DNA of 64,000 nt from Adineta ricciae (Eukaryota > Rotifera > Eurotatoria > Adinetida > Adinetidae). How positions within the stretch are numbered: the first letter of the stretch is position 1; every line of letters begins with the position of its first letter. The stretch spans positions 186,001-250,000 of the forward strand of contig CAJNOJ010000086.1 in assembly GCA_905250025.1 (NCBI GenBank), written 5' to 3'. The position numbers and the translations under genes are program-made. Positions 12,863 through 23,763 of this stretch are shown here, piece after piece. The notes beneath the pieces are model-generated. The model was not told the origin of the DNA, did no database searches, and was given only the letters and a program-made list of their open reading frames with translations.

Positions 12863-13174
12863 TAAAAACTGATTATTATTATCCACGCGAAACAGCAGTG
12901 CTACTGACCTCATATTGATATTCAAATAATACAACGATTTACACTTGTGTTATTCTTTTTCTTCTTCTCTTTTCTCGAGCCCTAATTTCAGTTTGTGCTA
13001 ATTGAAATCTGATTATTAATTCAATTGATTGAAGCATGGTGAGTACTAAATATGCATCGATCAAAATTCTTCATCCATCCATGAAAGAACTAATTAGATA
13101 AATCAAATGTTCAAATCAGCTGTTGAATTTCAATTTCTTCTAGTTTTTCTGGTAAGAACGTCTCCTGAAAAATC

Positions 13175-14326
13175 ATGTCAACATCACCAACATCCGTGGC
13201 CGCTGCTTACGCACTTCACCATCATCATATCCATACTCATCATCACTTGCATCCATTTCATCATCAACATCACCTCGACACTTCAAATACCTTCTTTTAT
13301 CCTCCACCTCCTCCTCCGCCCACATCATCTGATTCCTCATCAAATAATACCAATGACTTAGTTTTACAACATGCCGATATCAAACCACCCAATCCATATC
13401 TATTTTCAAATACGAAAAGTATTTCACCACCGCCGCCAACAAGTCCAACCAACAATGTAGCTACAGCATGGCCTGTTATCATGCAACATCATCCACATAA
13501 AGCCATTGAAGACTATTGGGCGTCGAATTCTTCGAATTATTATCAACCGTCAACGTATCACCATCATCCGAATTACATGACAAATCACCAATTTCTTCCA
13601 TCATCTGAACACGAACACCATTTTCATTCGAATCAACCAGCTACATCATCAAACCAAGGTATTTTGGATGATAATGAGTTAAATATGATTCCATCACGTG
13701 CCAACAATGATACGGACGATGATGAACATCAGTTGCATATAGATAACAACGATCTGAATCGATTTTCCAAGCAATTCAAGCAAAGACGAATTAAACTTGG
13801 TTATACCCAAGCTGATGTTGGTTTGGCACTTGGTAATCTGTATGGAAATGTTTTTAGTCAAACAACAATATGCCGTTTCGAAGCATTACAGCTAAGTTAT
13901 AAAAATATGTGTAAATTACGTCCATTGCTAGCCAAATGGCTAGAGGATTCGGAATCACAAACAGGCACGACAAATTCCATGGAAAAGATCGCTGCTAGTG
14001 GACGAAAACGTAAGAAACGTACGTCGATTGAAATCAGTATTAAACAAGCATTGGAGATTCAATTCTCACGAAATCCTAAACCAGCCGCACAAGATATCGC
14101 ACAGCTAGCTGATCAGTTGCAATTAGAGAAAGAAGTTGTTCGAGTCTGGTTTTGTAATCGACGACAGAAAGAGAAACGTGTGACACCACCATTAGGTGAT
14201 GGTTCAGCATCGGCATCAAGCAATCATCATAATCAACATCGGAATATGAGAAGTCCAAGTTCACCATCAACTTCGCATGGTACTGGAGGAGACTATTATG
14301 ACTATCATTATCCCACACATTTGTAA
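13175..14326 (+). CDS. POU class III homeodomain transcription factor (Brn-1/2/4, ventral veins lacking type)
   Basis: A single exon of 383 aa, as is usual for POU-III genes. An in-frame TGA 9 nt upstream fixes the start. Residues 1-185 are low complexity: long His runs, a proline run (about 43-50), Ser/Asn stretches. The POU-specific domain (about 190-266) holds [20 protein letters not shown] and the class-III signature [15 protein letters not shown]. After a 10-residue linker, the RKRKKRTS-led homeodomain (about 277-336) carries the recognition helix [15 protein letters not shown], including the POU-typical Cys. POU-III factors bind octamer DNA and specify neural and epithelial/excretory fates. 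A polyadenylation-like ATAAAAAAAT follows near 14430. Octamers in the upstream gap suggest autoregulation. Confidence 0.95.
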   Translation: MSTSPTSVAAAYALHHHHIHTHHHLHPFHHQHHLDTSNTFFYPPPPPPPTSSDSSSNNTNDLVLQHADIKPPNPYLFSNTKSISPPPPTSPTNNVATAWPVIMQHHPHKAIEDYWASNSSNYYQPSTYHHHPNYMTNHQFLPSSEHEHHFHSNQPATSSNQGILDDNELNMIPSRANNDTDDDEHQLHIDNNDLNRFSKQFKQRRIKLGYTQADVGLALGNLYGNVFSQTTICRFEALQLSYKNMCKLRPLLAKWLEDSESQTGTTNSMEKIAASGRKRKKRTSIEISIKQALEIQFSRNPKPAAQDIAQLADQLQLEKEVVRVWFCNRRQKEKRVTPPLGDGSASASSNHHNQHRNMRSPSSPSTSHGTGGDYYDYHYPTHL

Positions 14327-15899
14327 CATTTTGTCATTTCTTTTTCGAGTTTTTTCACTTGTTACACACTTTACACAGTGTTTCTCTCTTTTCTTCTTTT
14401 CTCTCTATTTTGTGTGATACTGTCAGCAAAATAAAAAAATCTAACATATAATCTAAGAATTGATAAAACACACCTCGGCTGACGTGATGGACAAGCGAAA
14501 AAGAAAAGAGAGTCAACAGATCATGTCAATCGAAAGAGTTCAACTCTATCTTCCCGCTTCTCTGATCTGACAACAGTAAAAGGGATTTAAAGTGAGTAGA
14601 GCTAATCAAAAGGGAGACCAGATGGGTGAATCAGCTGCATATACGTTCTCGCTTTTCTTCTGATTTTCTCTTGTGAATGTCGTCTTACGCACAGTCTATA
14701 ATGAAAATGTTATTTCTCGATGCACTGTGTCCCCATGGTATAAATGCTGAAGCAAGCGCATCCACACATCATATTTGCATCTCAATCACTGCGTCGCTTG
14801 TCTACTTCTATCGACATATGGCGATGATCTCTCACGCGTATAAATCAAACAAAATATTGACATTCGTATGCGATATTTTTCTGTTATTGACGATTAAGTG
14901 AAATGAAACAAAAGTAGTAACGGTAGTCGTGTTTTTCGATGTTGATATACATAATTTTCGATTGAAATGCTACCGACGATACACTCGTTTATAATATCCA
15001 TGGAATTTCTTTGAAAATTAAAGCCTGTTCCGGTTCCGCTTTCGTCTTCTTGTTTTAGAAGTTATCTTCTTCAATATAATGCTTGTTCTCATTGCCGGCA
15101 ATATTCTTCTTGTTGTTTTCATACGAAAGGAAATCGATAGCATGAAAATGTGTGAGAAAGATCAAGAGTTATGCTGTGTTAAAATATACACCAAAAAGTA
15201 AGATGTCAAATAATCAATAGAACGGATTATTTGAAAATAATTGACACATACTCTCGAAATGTTGAGATTGATAGTCGAGTCCTTTAATATTCATACATTC
15301 AGCAGAAAAAAAGACAAATCAAAAGAATTATTTTCATTTTTTTTTATAGAAATATACATTCTTTCCGATGAATTATTTTTCCCGTAGTATAAATCAGTGA
15401 TTAGTGCTGTTGGATGGATTTAATTTGACACACTTGATTGTGTGGTTCATAATTTAGTCATCGTAGAAGAATAATTTATTCTTTCATGAATTATCAACGA
15501 CAAACAGTGACAAAACTTCTCGATGGATCGGACGGGATTTTTATAAATTTCCAATTCATACAAGTTTTATACGTTAGTCAATACGTACACATAGAGACAT
15601 TGAAGAAAGATTTCTATTTTTCTTGAATCCATAATTAATATGCCCGAGTGTTTATATATTCATGTCAACAGAGGGCAGGCTTGTCTTGTTTTCAATCATT
15701 TCATATTTCAGCTCCTCTACTCTACTACGATTCTCTTCGTCCATCAGCACATTTTATTTTTGTACATTTTATTCAACTACCAGAATCAGACAAACTCTTA
15801 TTCGTTCATTCGCATGAACCAATCAGAGATCTTTATGACTCATCATAAAAAATATAGAAATATGACTTTATTTTTTGAGTAATCGGTAGAAAGATCGAA
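14327..15899. other. Intergenic between POU-III and ALKBH1
   Basis: No gene supported. Another exact octamer ATTTGCAT lies at 14773-14780, about 450 bp after the POU stop. A poly-T tract sits near 15338. Confidence 0.5.
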
Positions 15900-16812
15900 A
15901 TGAGTGCAAGTTCTGATAGTCTTGATCTTTTCACACCGGTGTTCAAACACTTCCGTCGTCTATCGGCTGCTGATTGTTTTACACAAGCATATTCAGTCAC
16001 TTCTCATCCATCGCTCTTTCACCATTGTCCCATAACAACATCCATCGATTTGGATGAATCCCTAGGTTTAAAACCGATCTCTTCATGGTCTCTCTATTCG
16101 TGTCTGTTTTGTGATGGTCTTTATTTTCTTCCTAATCCATTCACATCCGTTGGTCAGCATCAGTGGGTTCACCGTGCTTTGAATGACTATGCTCGACAAA
16201 CTAAAACGAGTGTTGGTGATAATAGTAACAATGAACAACTAGCTCGAATACGCTGGGCTACACTTGGTTACCATTATGATTGGACAAATAAGATTTACAA
16301 AGATGATGATCACACGAAAATGCCTAATGAACTTGCAAAATTATGTCAGATTATCATGCAAGTCATATCTTCGTCTACAAGTACAGAAATAAAACTGATA
16401 ATCTTACTTGAAATTTCAGTTTTTTTTCTCTCTGTTAGATTGTCCGATGATGCAAGCAGAAGCTGCCATTGTTAACTATTATCACTTGAATTCAACGTTA
16501 TGCGCACATACAGATCATTCAGAATATGATGCATTAACAAAACCTTTGATATCGTATTCATTCGGCAATGCAGCCGTGTTTCTTATCGGTGGACAAACCA
16601 AAGCGGAATGCAAACCATCACCCATTCTGCTTCAATCGGGTGATATTATACTTATGACTGGCTCAAGTCGACTTTGTTTTCATGCTGTTCCACGTATCCT
16701 TTCCGATCCATTGTTAAAAGAGATTTTATGTGAACATCTTGATGATGAATGTTGTTGGAGCTATATTCATGATAAACGCATCAATATCAATATACGACAA
16801 GTCTATTCTTAA
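15900..16812 (+). CDS. ALKBH1: ALKBH1-like Fe(II)/2-oxoglutarate dioxygenase
   Basis: Two exons, 15900-16380 and 16439-16812; 284 aa. ALKBH1 family members are 2OG/Fe(II) oxygenases that demethylate tRNA m1A and related substrates, and process tRNA in mitochondria; DNA 6mA demethylation has also been claimed. Family blocks seen: an N-terminal Phe-rich helix region, RIRWATLGYHYDW, AEAAIVNYYHLNSTL, then the HxD pair in AHTDHSEYD (H184, D186), the second iron ligand in CFHAVPR (H242), and the 2OG-binding arginine in NIRQV (R280). The catalytic set is complete, so the protein should be active. It is shorter than human ALKBH1 (389 aa), mainly in the loop before the last strands. The exon 1 donor (ACA A|gtacag) was chosen because it keeps frame into NCPMMQAEAA. 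Confidence 0.9.
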
Positions 16813-17211
16813 CTATATAAGAGACATATGAAAATAAAGAGAAAGCAAAAAAAGAAATAAGAGAACAAAGGTATGCATGGCATGTGGTTTCTTGCGTCGC
16901 AGAAAAGAAACAAAAAGGAAAAAAGAGAATGATTGGTTCTATTCCTCTTCAATGTATTTCGTCTCGATGATGTCAAACACGCGTCTCTGTCATTACGATT
17001 TTTTGGTAATGAAAACAAAAAAAACAAGAGTAAGATTTATACATCAATTTGTAAAGCAGTCGTAAAGAAACTTCTAAAAAAAATGAATCTTTATTATGCA
17101 AGTAAATGATTAATCAATATTCAATGCAAAAACGTCTTTCTATCGATGACGACTCGACAATTTTCTGATGCATGTTTTAGATAAAATCTAGTTGCTTCGT
17201 ATTTATCTATC
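16813..17211. other. Intergenic ALKBH1-merlin
   Basis: No gene seen. AATAAA-like strings occur near 16833 and 16855. TTTTAG at 17175-17180 precedes the merlin start by 31 nt and may be a trans-splice or 5'UTR acceptor. Confidence 0.45.
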
Positions 17212-20200
17212 ATGCCAGTTTTTGGTAGTAGCAAGAAGAAATCTGATGGATATTGTTGTAAAATATTTACTATGGATGCTGAATTACAGTTCACTATTGA
17301 AGTATGTATAAGTATGAGTTCGTATTTTGTTTCATCATCATTCAACTAGGCAACAGCAAAAGGTCAAGATCTATATTCTCTGGTATGTCAGACAATTGGT
17401 CTTCGAGAACATTGGTATTTCGGTTTGAAATTTCTGGATAAAGTTTCCAACGAATGGACATGGTTACAATTGAATCGACCAGTGAGTTCGAATTAGTTCT
17501 TTGTGTAATCAATTTCTTTTTCTGCTAGATTCTTTCTCAACCATTGCATATTTCAACTCAAACTAATCCTTCGAAACGACCTGATTCGCCGACAACATCA
17601 GATATTTCTAAAGCTCATCTTCTTCGCTCGCCACCAACATCTCCATCAGTATCAACACTGAGTCTTCCATCGTCGTTTTCCAACCATGGCCAACAACACC
17701 CGAAAGGCATGTTAGAACTATATTTTGTCGTGAAATTCTATCCCGAAGATATTACACATGAACTCATACAAGATATAACTCGCCGTCTTTTCTACCTTCA
17801 AGTAAAACAAGATATTCTCAATATGGATATCTACTGTCCACCGGATACAGCTGCATATCTTGCATCGCTTGCTCTTCAAGCTAAAGTAGAATTGGTTTTT
17901 AACTAGTTCTCGATTTTCTCACTCTTCTTTGTAGTTTTCTGATTATGATCAAATTATTTCGTTATCGGAACCATTCAATCTAGAAAACGAAGCTTTACTA
18001 CCTTTATCCTGCTTTCAAAAGATTGAATTAACGAAAAACGATTGGTTCGATCGAATTATTGCTTTATGGCGTACGCACGCATTAATGACACGTGACGAAG
18101 CAGAAATGGCTTATTTGAAACATGCACAAGATTTGGATATGTTTGGTTTGTCATTCTTTGAAATATCGAAAATGCAAGGGGGAAACAAATCCAATACCTT
18201 GTCACATCAACCCGATTCCGCATCCATTGCGGCTGAATTGTGGCTGGGAATCGATTCATTAGGAATTCGTTTCTATAAAAAGAACAAACTACGACCAGAA
18301 GTCTTCTTTTCTTGGTATGATGTCAAATCCATCATAGCACATGATAAGAAGGTTTGGAACATAACGCTGAAAATTGAGCTCATCATTTCCATATTTTTAA
18401 GGTTACGCTCAATTTGACTAGTGATAAAAATGCAACATTTACGTTCTGCACTGCGAAATCATCGGTTAGCAAAGAGGTAGGCAACGACTAATGATAGGAG
18501 ATTTATGTGAATGCATACTTCATTTAGATACTTGACTTGACAATCGGTAATCACCAGTTGTATATGCGACGTCGACGAGAAGAATCAATTGAAATACAAC
18601 AAATGCGATATTTCGAAGAGCAACAGAAAAAAGTGAGAATGGACAAAACTTGGATTTACTTGCAGACATAATAGAAAATTCAATGTTAGAGCAAAACCTG
18701 AGTCATTTCTGCTCGGTTCTGATTATAGTTTACAACAAAAAAGAATCAGTTCACAGATCTGTTTTGTTGACTCACCTGTGTTGACATGAAGATCGTCAGA
18801 ACTGGCTTCTAAAAATAAACTCTTGAGTAGATGTATGTCATTACTGCATGAGTTTCTGAAGTTAAAGGCTATTCTTTCTGTGTTAGACAAAAAAATTGAT
18901 GTTTAAAAGTAGTTGCGAAGAATGTTTTCAGCATTTATATGTGAAGCAGTTTATTCATAACAAGAAATTGACGTACTTTTTCTATGTTTACATAGGAGAA
19001 ACTTCGCATACTTGGTCGAGAACGACAATTACGTTTAGATGCTGAAAAGGAACGCGATGAAATGGAACGAAAATTCGTCGAGTATCAACAACAAATGAAA
19101 GATATTCACGAAACATTGGTTGGCTATGATGAACGTGTAGATTTATATTTGAGTTGATCGGATCTTCTTTGTTCCTAGATGAAATATCAAGAAGCAGCCG
19201 AATTGTTAGCCCGTAAAGCACACATTAGCAGTGAAGAAGCGCGATTACATGCTGAGAAAGCATTGGAAGTCGAAACTCAACTCGAACGATGTAAATACGA
19301 AATAAATCGAGTGAGTTTTCTTGATCTATCTTGACTTATTATACAGAAACATATTCCTTAATAGAATGAAGAAGAGAAAAGATTGTATACTCGGCAAATC
19401 AATGATTGCGAACAGATTATCTCTACTCTAGTGAATGATTCAGTTAAAAAGTAAGTTTTGCTTTTCGTCGGATATTCTAAATGTTCAAATCGAGCAGTGG
19501 TACTGTTTATCATTCCTCTCATTTCGGCGAAGCTTCTCTTCTTTCGTCCACTATTGAACAACGGTTAGTCTATTAATAAGAAGGGATTGGACCACTAACA
19601 TTGACGAAAATCATCCGAACCGATTTTTAGAAATCGTTTCTCATCATTCGAATTGTTATTTTAGCCGCAAGGAGGCCGAAGAACTGAAACTCGAAGTTGC
19701 AAAATGGCGTGTAGCAGAAGCTGCTGCTCGAGAAAAACTAATGTCAATCACGCAGTTGAATCAATCACTGGCTGCTACAAATGCAACAGCACAAGCGCAA
19801 CGTAATCTCGCTCAATCATCACCAAGAACAGTATCACCATCACCGGTAAAACTAGACTTCATTTCCATTAATCAGTCACATTCTGTTTTATCTCCGATAG
19901 TATCGACCAAATCATCGAAATCAAGAAGAAAATCAAACGGATGAACGGTAAATCACAGTCTGCATAATAGTATTTTCACAAAGCGCTCAACTATTGTTTC
20001 TAGAGCTTATTTGAACGAGAAACAAATCAAACAAAATCAAGTAGCTTTACAATTGCAAGATTTGAAACACGTGATTCAAGCGAGAAAGATTGAAGATCGT
20101 TTGACACCACTAGATAAAGCTTATGAAGAAAATTTAGCAGTCGGAGATAACAAATATTCTACCATGCAACGAGCAAGCTCAGGACCCGCATCAAAACGTA

Positions 20201-20223
20201 TGGCTATGTTACAAGATTTGTGA
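17212..20223 (+). CDS. NF2: Merlin (NF2), FERM-domain Hippo-pathway scaffold
   Basis: Thirteen exons: 17212-17301, 17350-17481, 17529-17885, 17935-18351, 18402-18476, 18528-18632, 18996-19118, 19179-19310, 19365-19450, 19498-19563, 19665-19845, 19901-19947, 20004-20223; 676 aa. Merlin links membrane receptors and cortical actin to Hippo kinase signalling. FERM blocks are plain: [73 protein letters not shown]. It is merlin rather than ezrin because the central helix matches merlin ([20 protein letters not shown], then NEEEKRLY). The C-terminal tail keeps a KYST-like regulatory threonine and ends [10 protein letters not shown]. Oddity: a Ser/Pro-rich insert of about 50 residues (about 80-131) splits lobe F1. 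The exon 7 donor was chosen at 19119 to fit the family spacing; the alternative is 19137. Confidence 0.92.
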
Positions 20224-20862
20224 TCTATGTATCTATCAACACAGAAGCGTGATTGTTTTACTTTTGTCGCATTATTTTTTTTCAAAAATAACAATGACCG
20301 TGAGAATGTTTACAACGAGAATATTTCATTGTCTTTAATCAAATTAAAATATACATTCCCGACAAAATTTTCCGCAGTAAAAACGATGAATAAACACACC
20401 TAACTTCCTCCTTTTCCAACTCGAAAATTGAGTTTTGTATGTACTTCACTGAGATACAAGTCGATCATGAAAAGCTGCGATGATATTAAACGCGTGTTTT
20501 CGTTGCCGAGTGTAATCGTATTTCAAGTCACGTCAGATGACTAATGGCTAATTGATATATCTGACTGAAAATTTGTTATTATTCGTGAAGAATAAGAGAG
20601 ATTGATAGAACAATATATGGGGAATAATAATGTAAATTACTCCGAATACAACTCGCGAGCACTGCATTTTCTTACAGTTTATCTCGATTGTGATGCAATT
20701 TGTTTTCAAATGAAACTTCACCTATTAACATGCTGGCAACTCTACCACGAACATCTTCTGGAAATAAATTTCAAAAACCTCAATTTATTTATAATTATTC
20801 AGATTTATGTGTACATAGAGCTGCTATTCTCACAGTTATTCCTTGCCGAAATAATATCACAT
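20224..20862. other. Intergenic merlin-TRAF (tail to tail)
   Basis: No gene seen. AATAAA-type signals occur near 20387. The two flanking genes converge here. Confidence 0.45.
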
Positions 20863-22148
20863 CTAGTTAGCACCATAACTTTGCATTATTGCATCTTGTA
20901 TGTGTTCATCCAGATTGGCAAATCTTTCGGTTGGACTTTGATCGATGCACACCACGAAGTATATGGAATCATCACGGATGTATGAACTAGACTCTTTGTG
21001 TAAAACATTTTTATCGGCGAATTCGTCGAAGCCAAACGACGCGTTCACATCGGTTCCACTTGCTTCACAGTCTTTGATAATATGTTGCAGTGGCATCTGT
21101 CCACTTTGATCAACCAGTATAAATCTAATATGGCCGCTGAAACGTCCCCGAACAGGGAAATTCAGATGGATATAGATTGATAAGTATTTAGCATCAGTGT
21201 TGCCGTTTAGAAATAGACGTGCCCACATACGATGCCCATACATCGATGTGTGAAAATTTGGGGAATCGATATAAAGTTTTCTTTTGTATATGGCGTCATT
21301 TATGTTTTCTCTGATACCATCAATGTGCCATATAAGTATGCCATCCGTTGAAACTGGTCTCGCATCTAATTCAAATTGGTGGAGAAGATTTGAATTAAGT
21401 TTCAAAAGCATATTCTACAATTAAAAGACCTTAAAATCGTAAGCTTGTTGATGGCATGATTACTTCGTGTTCAACAGACTCCGGTGAGGTAATATTTGGA
21501 TCTTCTGCCGTCGGATCAAACCCTTGACCATTGTCGGATACAGAGCAAAGAAATTGATCTATATCTTTCATGTTCATTTCATTCATATATTGTTGCAATT
21601 GGAGATCGCGAGCACGATCAGAATCATTATTCAATTGTTGAATGGAATGTTGACCAGAACGGTTCATGAAATCTGTCACTACGAATAGAGGAAATAATCA
21701 ACAACGAAAAAGGAAGTTTGAGGATTTGACTTACAAGAGTTTGTAGTGAATGAACGACTCAAAGGAGATTCTTCTGCATTGGACAACGAGAATATTTCAG
21801 TCATAAGTGAAGTTATTTTCTCCATACAATGTGCGTAGTTTGTTAGCCTTCGATGTTCTTCCGTTCTAGCCGGTTCACCGTCATCATCAGAGTATAGAGC
21901 AAATTGCGCGATCTCAGCGCATTGATAGTCTGACCGTCTATCCATAAGAAAAATTATAGTACTCAGGAAATGTCTTTCACTTCGGATATGATTATGCTCT
22001 ATTTGTTCATCTCGACCCTAAAATCAATTTGTCGATAGGATTGAATCAATACATTTAATTAACTTACGAGATTTCCGTAACAGTAATTACACAGAACACA
22101 AAAATTAGATTTGTTGGATATTTCACTTTGAAGTTCCCCACAGCTCAT
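20863..22148 (-). CDS. TRAF-like protein with C-terminal MATH/TRAF-C domain, no RING found
   Basis: Four minus-strand exons: 22148-22068, 22017-21735, 21678-21464, 21414-20863; 376 aa. Residues 217-365 form a TRAF-C/MATH domain: TDGILIWHIDGIREN, YIDSPNFHTSMYGHRMWARLFLNG, then the closing SSYIRDDSIYFVVCID, which parallels the family's SYxRDDxIF motif. MATH domains of TRAFs bind receptor tails and adaptors in NF-kB/JNK signalling. Upstream is a Gln/Asn-rich, helical segment and, at the N-terminus, CVLCNYC...HNH, possibly the remnant of a TRAF zinc finger. A RING and full zf-TRAF array are absent. The 49 nt intron at 21463-21415 is needed to join frames. The start at 22148 is the first ATG; earlier exons cannot be excluded. 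Confidence 0.75.
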
Positions 22149-22494
22149 TTTTATCGCGAATAAATCCTACATATGAAATAAAAGACAATTACCAGTAGTT
22201 ATGATAACCAGTATTCATGCACTTTGACAATCTTCTTATCTGAAATATCGATTTAAAAATTAGTTTTCGACAAAAACAAGATTCGTCGAAAATAAATGCA
22301 AAGAGTGTAGTTACATAAACAGGCACACAACAATAAAAATATTCCATTTACTTTCGATCCTGGTAATAATACCCCATATGAGCAATACATGCCGCTAATT
22401 CAAAAAGGATCGAACGCGTAAACAGATCAATACATTTCCTTCTGATAACGTCGTAATGATTACTGTTACTGTGAGAACAGTATACGTAGAATGT

Positions 22495-22812
22495 TCACGC
22501 ACGAGGATGAATTAATGGGTAGATTGTCTCGATATCCGTTGGATTGTACATAACGACGAAAAGCGGATCATTTTCATGATGATGCATATGTTGGTGACAG
22601 TCTTCAATAGAATGATGATAATGAACGATTCCTAGTGTAGAATTGAGATGCATGAAAACATCATCGAGTGAGTCAGCAACGAGGAGTATACATCTACAAA
22701 ATCCTAAAGTGATGATAAATATACCAGTATCAGAAAATTCCATGTGCTGTTTCCATTGTACAGCCGGAGCAACAGCTCTACTCGCGCTGATATTATGATA
22801 CATTACCAACAT
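22495..22812 (-). CDS. Orphan ORF, unrecognised
   Basis: A 105-codon open frame in non-coding surroundings. It has a hydrophobic stretch (FIITLGFCRCILLVADSL) and a His-rich patch (about residues 68-80), and ends LIHPRA. No family is recognised and no splice partner could be fixed. It may be a small gene, an upstream exon of the TRAF-like gene that I could not join, or chance. Confidence 0.25.
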   Translation of the reverse strand: MLVMYHNISASRAVAPAVQWKQHMEFSDTGIFIITLGFCRCILLVADSLDDVFMHLNSTLGIVHYHHSIEDCHQHMHHHENDPLFVVMYNPTDIETIYPLIHPRA

Positions 22813-22925
22813 ATTATTTTAAATGTTCCTTGCTCGATCGATGAATGGTGTGTCCGCTAATGCAATAGTAACCTTATCATTCGATACTAGTCATGCGAAA
22901 AATTTTCTTGTGCATAAATCCGTTG

Positions 22926-23036
22926 AATGATTATATGCTTGTTCGATTTCTCCCTCACAGCTGGCAAAATTCCATGCATCTAAAGCAGTATTACACTCCG
23001 AACATAAATGAATTGTTCGGTTTTTGACACAAAACA
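22926..23036 (-). other. Short Cys-containing ORF, possible exon or relic
   Basis: A minus-strand open frame of about 36 codons starting MFCVKN, with LCSECNTALDAW and further cysteines (CxxC then C..C). It looks more protein-like than its surroundings but has no good splice donor after it. It could be a remnant of a zinc-binding exon. Confidence 0.2.
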
Positions 23037-23763
23037 TATATGCATATAATTTGAGATGAATACTTTACTTAGGAAATAAAATTACGCCTTGCTAGACCAG
23101 ATATAATTAAGAACAACTTCTTGGTACTTTGTAGTTTACAAATAAATGCCAAATATTCTTGCTTATCTATGAAGAAGTCTAATTACAGGAAATAAGCTGT
23201 TGATATAGCGGTAATGCTTCCCATCTTTTTCGTCAGCAGGCTTATCGTACCAAATTAGTCTTACGTTCGTGAAATTGAAAGACACGACCACTATTTATAT
23301 GATTAGCTAAGCGATAAATCTCGACGTGTGGTGTTTAGTTGTATTTATCTTCCTCCATACAAAATCAAATAGAAAAAATCAGACCCTGAGTAAATAATGT
23401 CTGGAAACAAATAGTCTGCGTACATCGATCGCCGAACATTGATGAATCACGGAAGTTCTTTATTTCGCAACATGTTGCAATACCTAGGTAAGAGAATGTT
23501 CGAGATACGTCTACAAGTCATTCAGGGTTGGAGACATGAATGCACACCTGTCTTCGAAGAAATACCGTCGACTGTGCCGTGTTGTTAGAAGACATTTACG
23601 ACTTGTTTTCTTATGGAAACAAATACTAGGTATGTATGTTCTATGGCACCTAGCGTCCTCTATAAATTTTATATTTTGTTTCTGAAGTTCGTTGTCAGGT
23701 GATGTTTGAAGTAAATGAAAAGAATTTGCAAAGTGTATATACATATCTAAAGTGAAACGAACG

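Larger units (their letters stand above)
7749..13174. other. 5.4 kb gene-free region upstream of the POU-III gene
   Basis: No gene supported; the short ORFs here are random. It is much larger than other gaps in the window, and at least four perfect ATTTGCAT/ATGCAAAT octamers fall in it (8939, 9821, 11627, 12855). A splice-donor-like ATG|GTGAGT at 13036-13042 and an acceptor-like TTCTAG at 13138-13143 suggest a 5'UTR intron just before the POU start. This is probably the cis-regulatory domain of the POU gene. Confidence 0.55.
22149..23763. other. Unresolved region between TRAF-like and enolase-4-like genes
   Basis: No full gene could be built. Two minus-strand ORFs stand out (next entries). 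Otherwise AT-rich without family matches. Confidence 0.4.

Noticed and set aside
22241-22400. Minus-strand fragment starting MYCSYGVLLPGSK as an upstream TRAF exon
   Set aside because: No splice combination keeps the frame into the exon at 22148-22068; all but one phase hits a stop.
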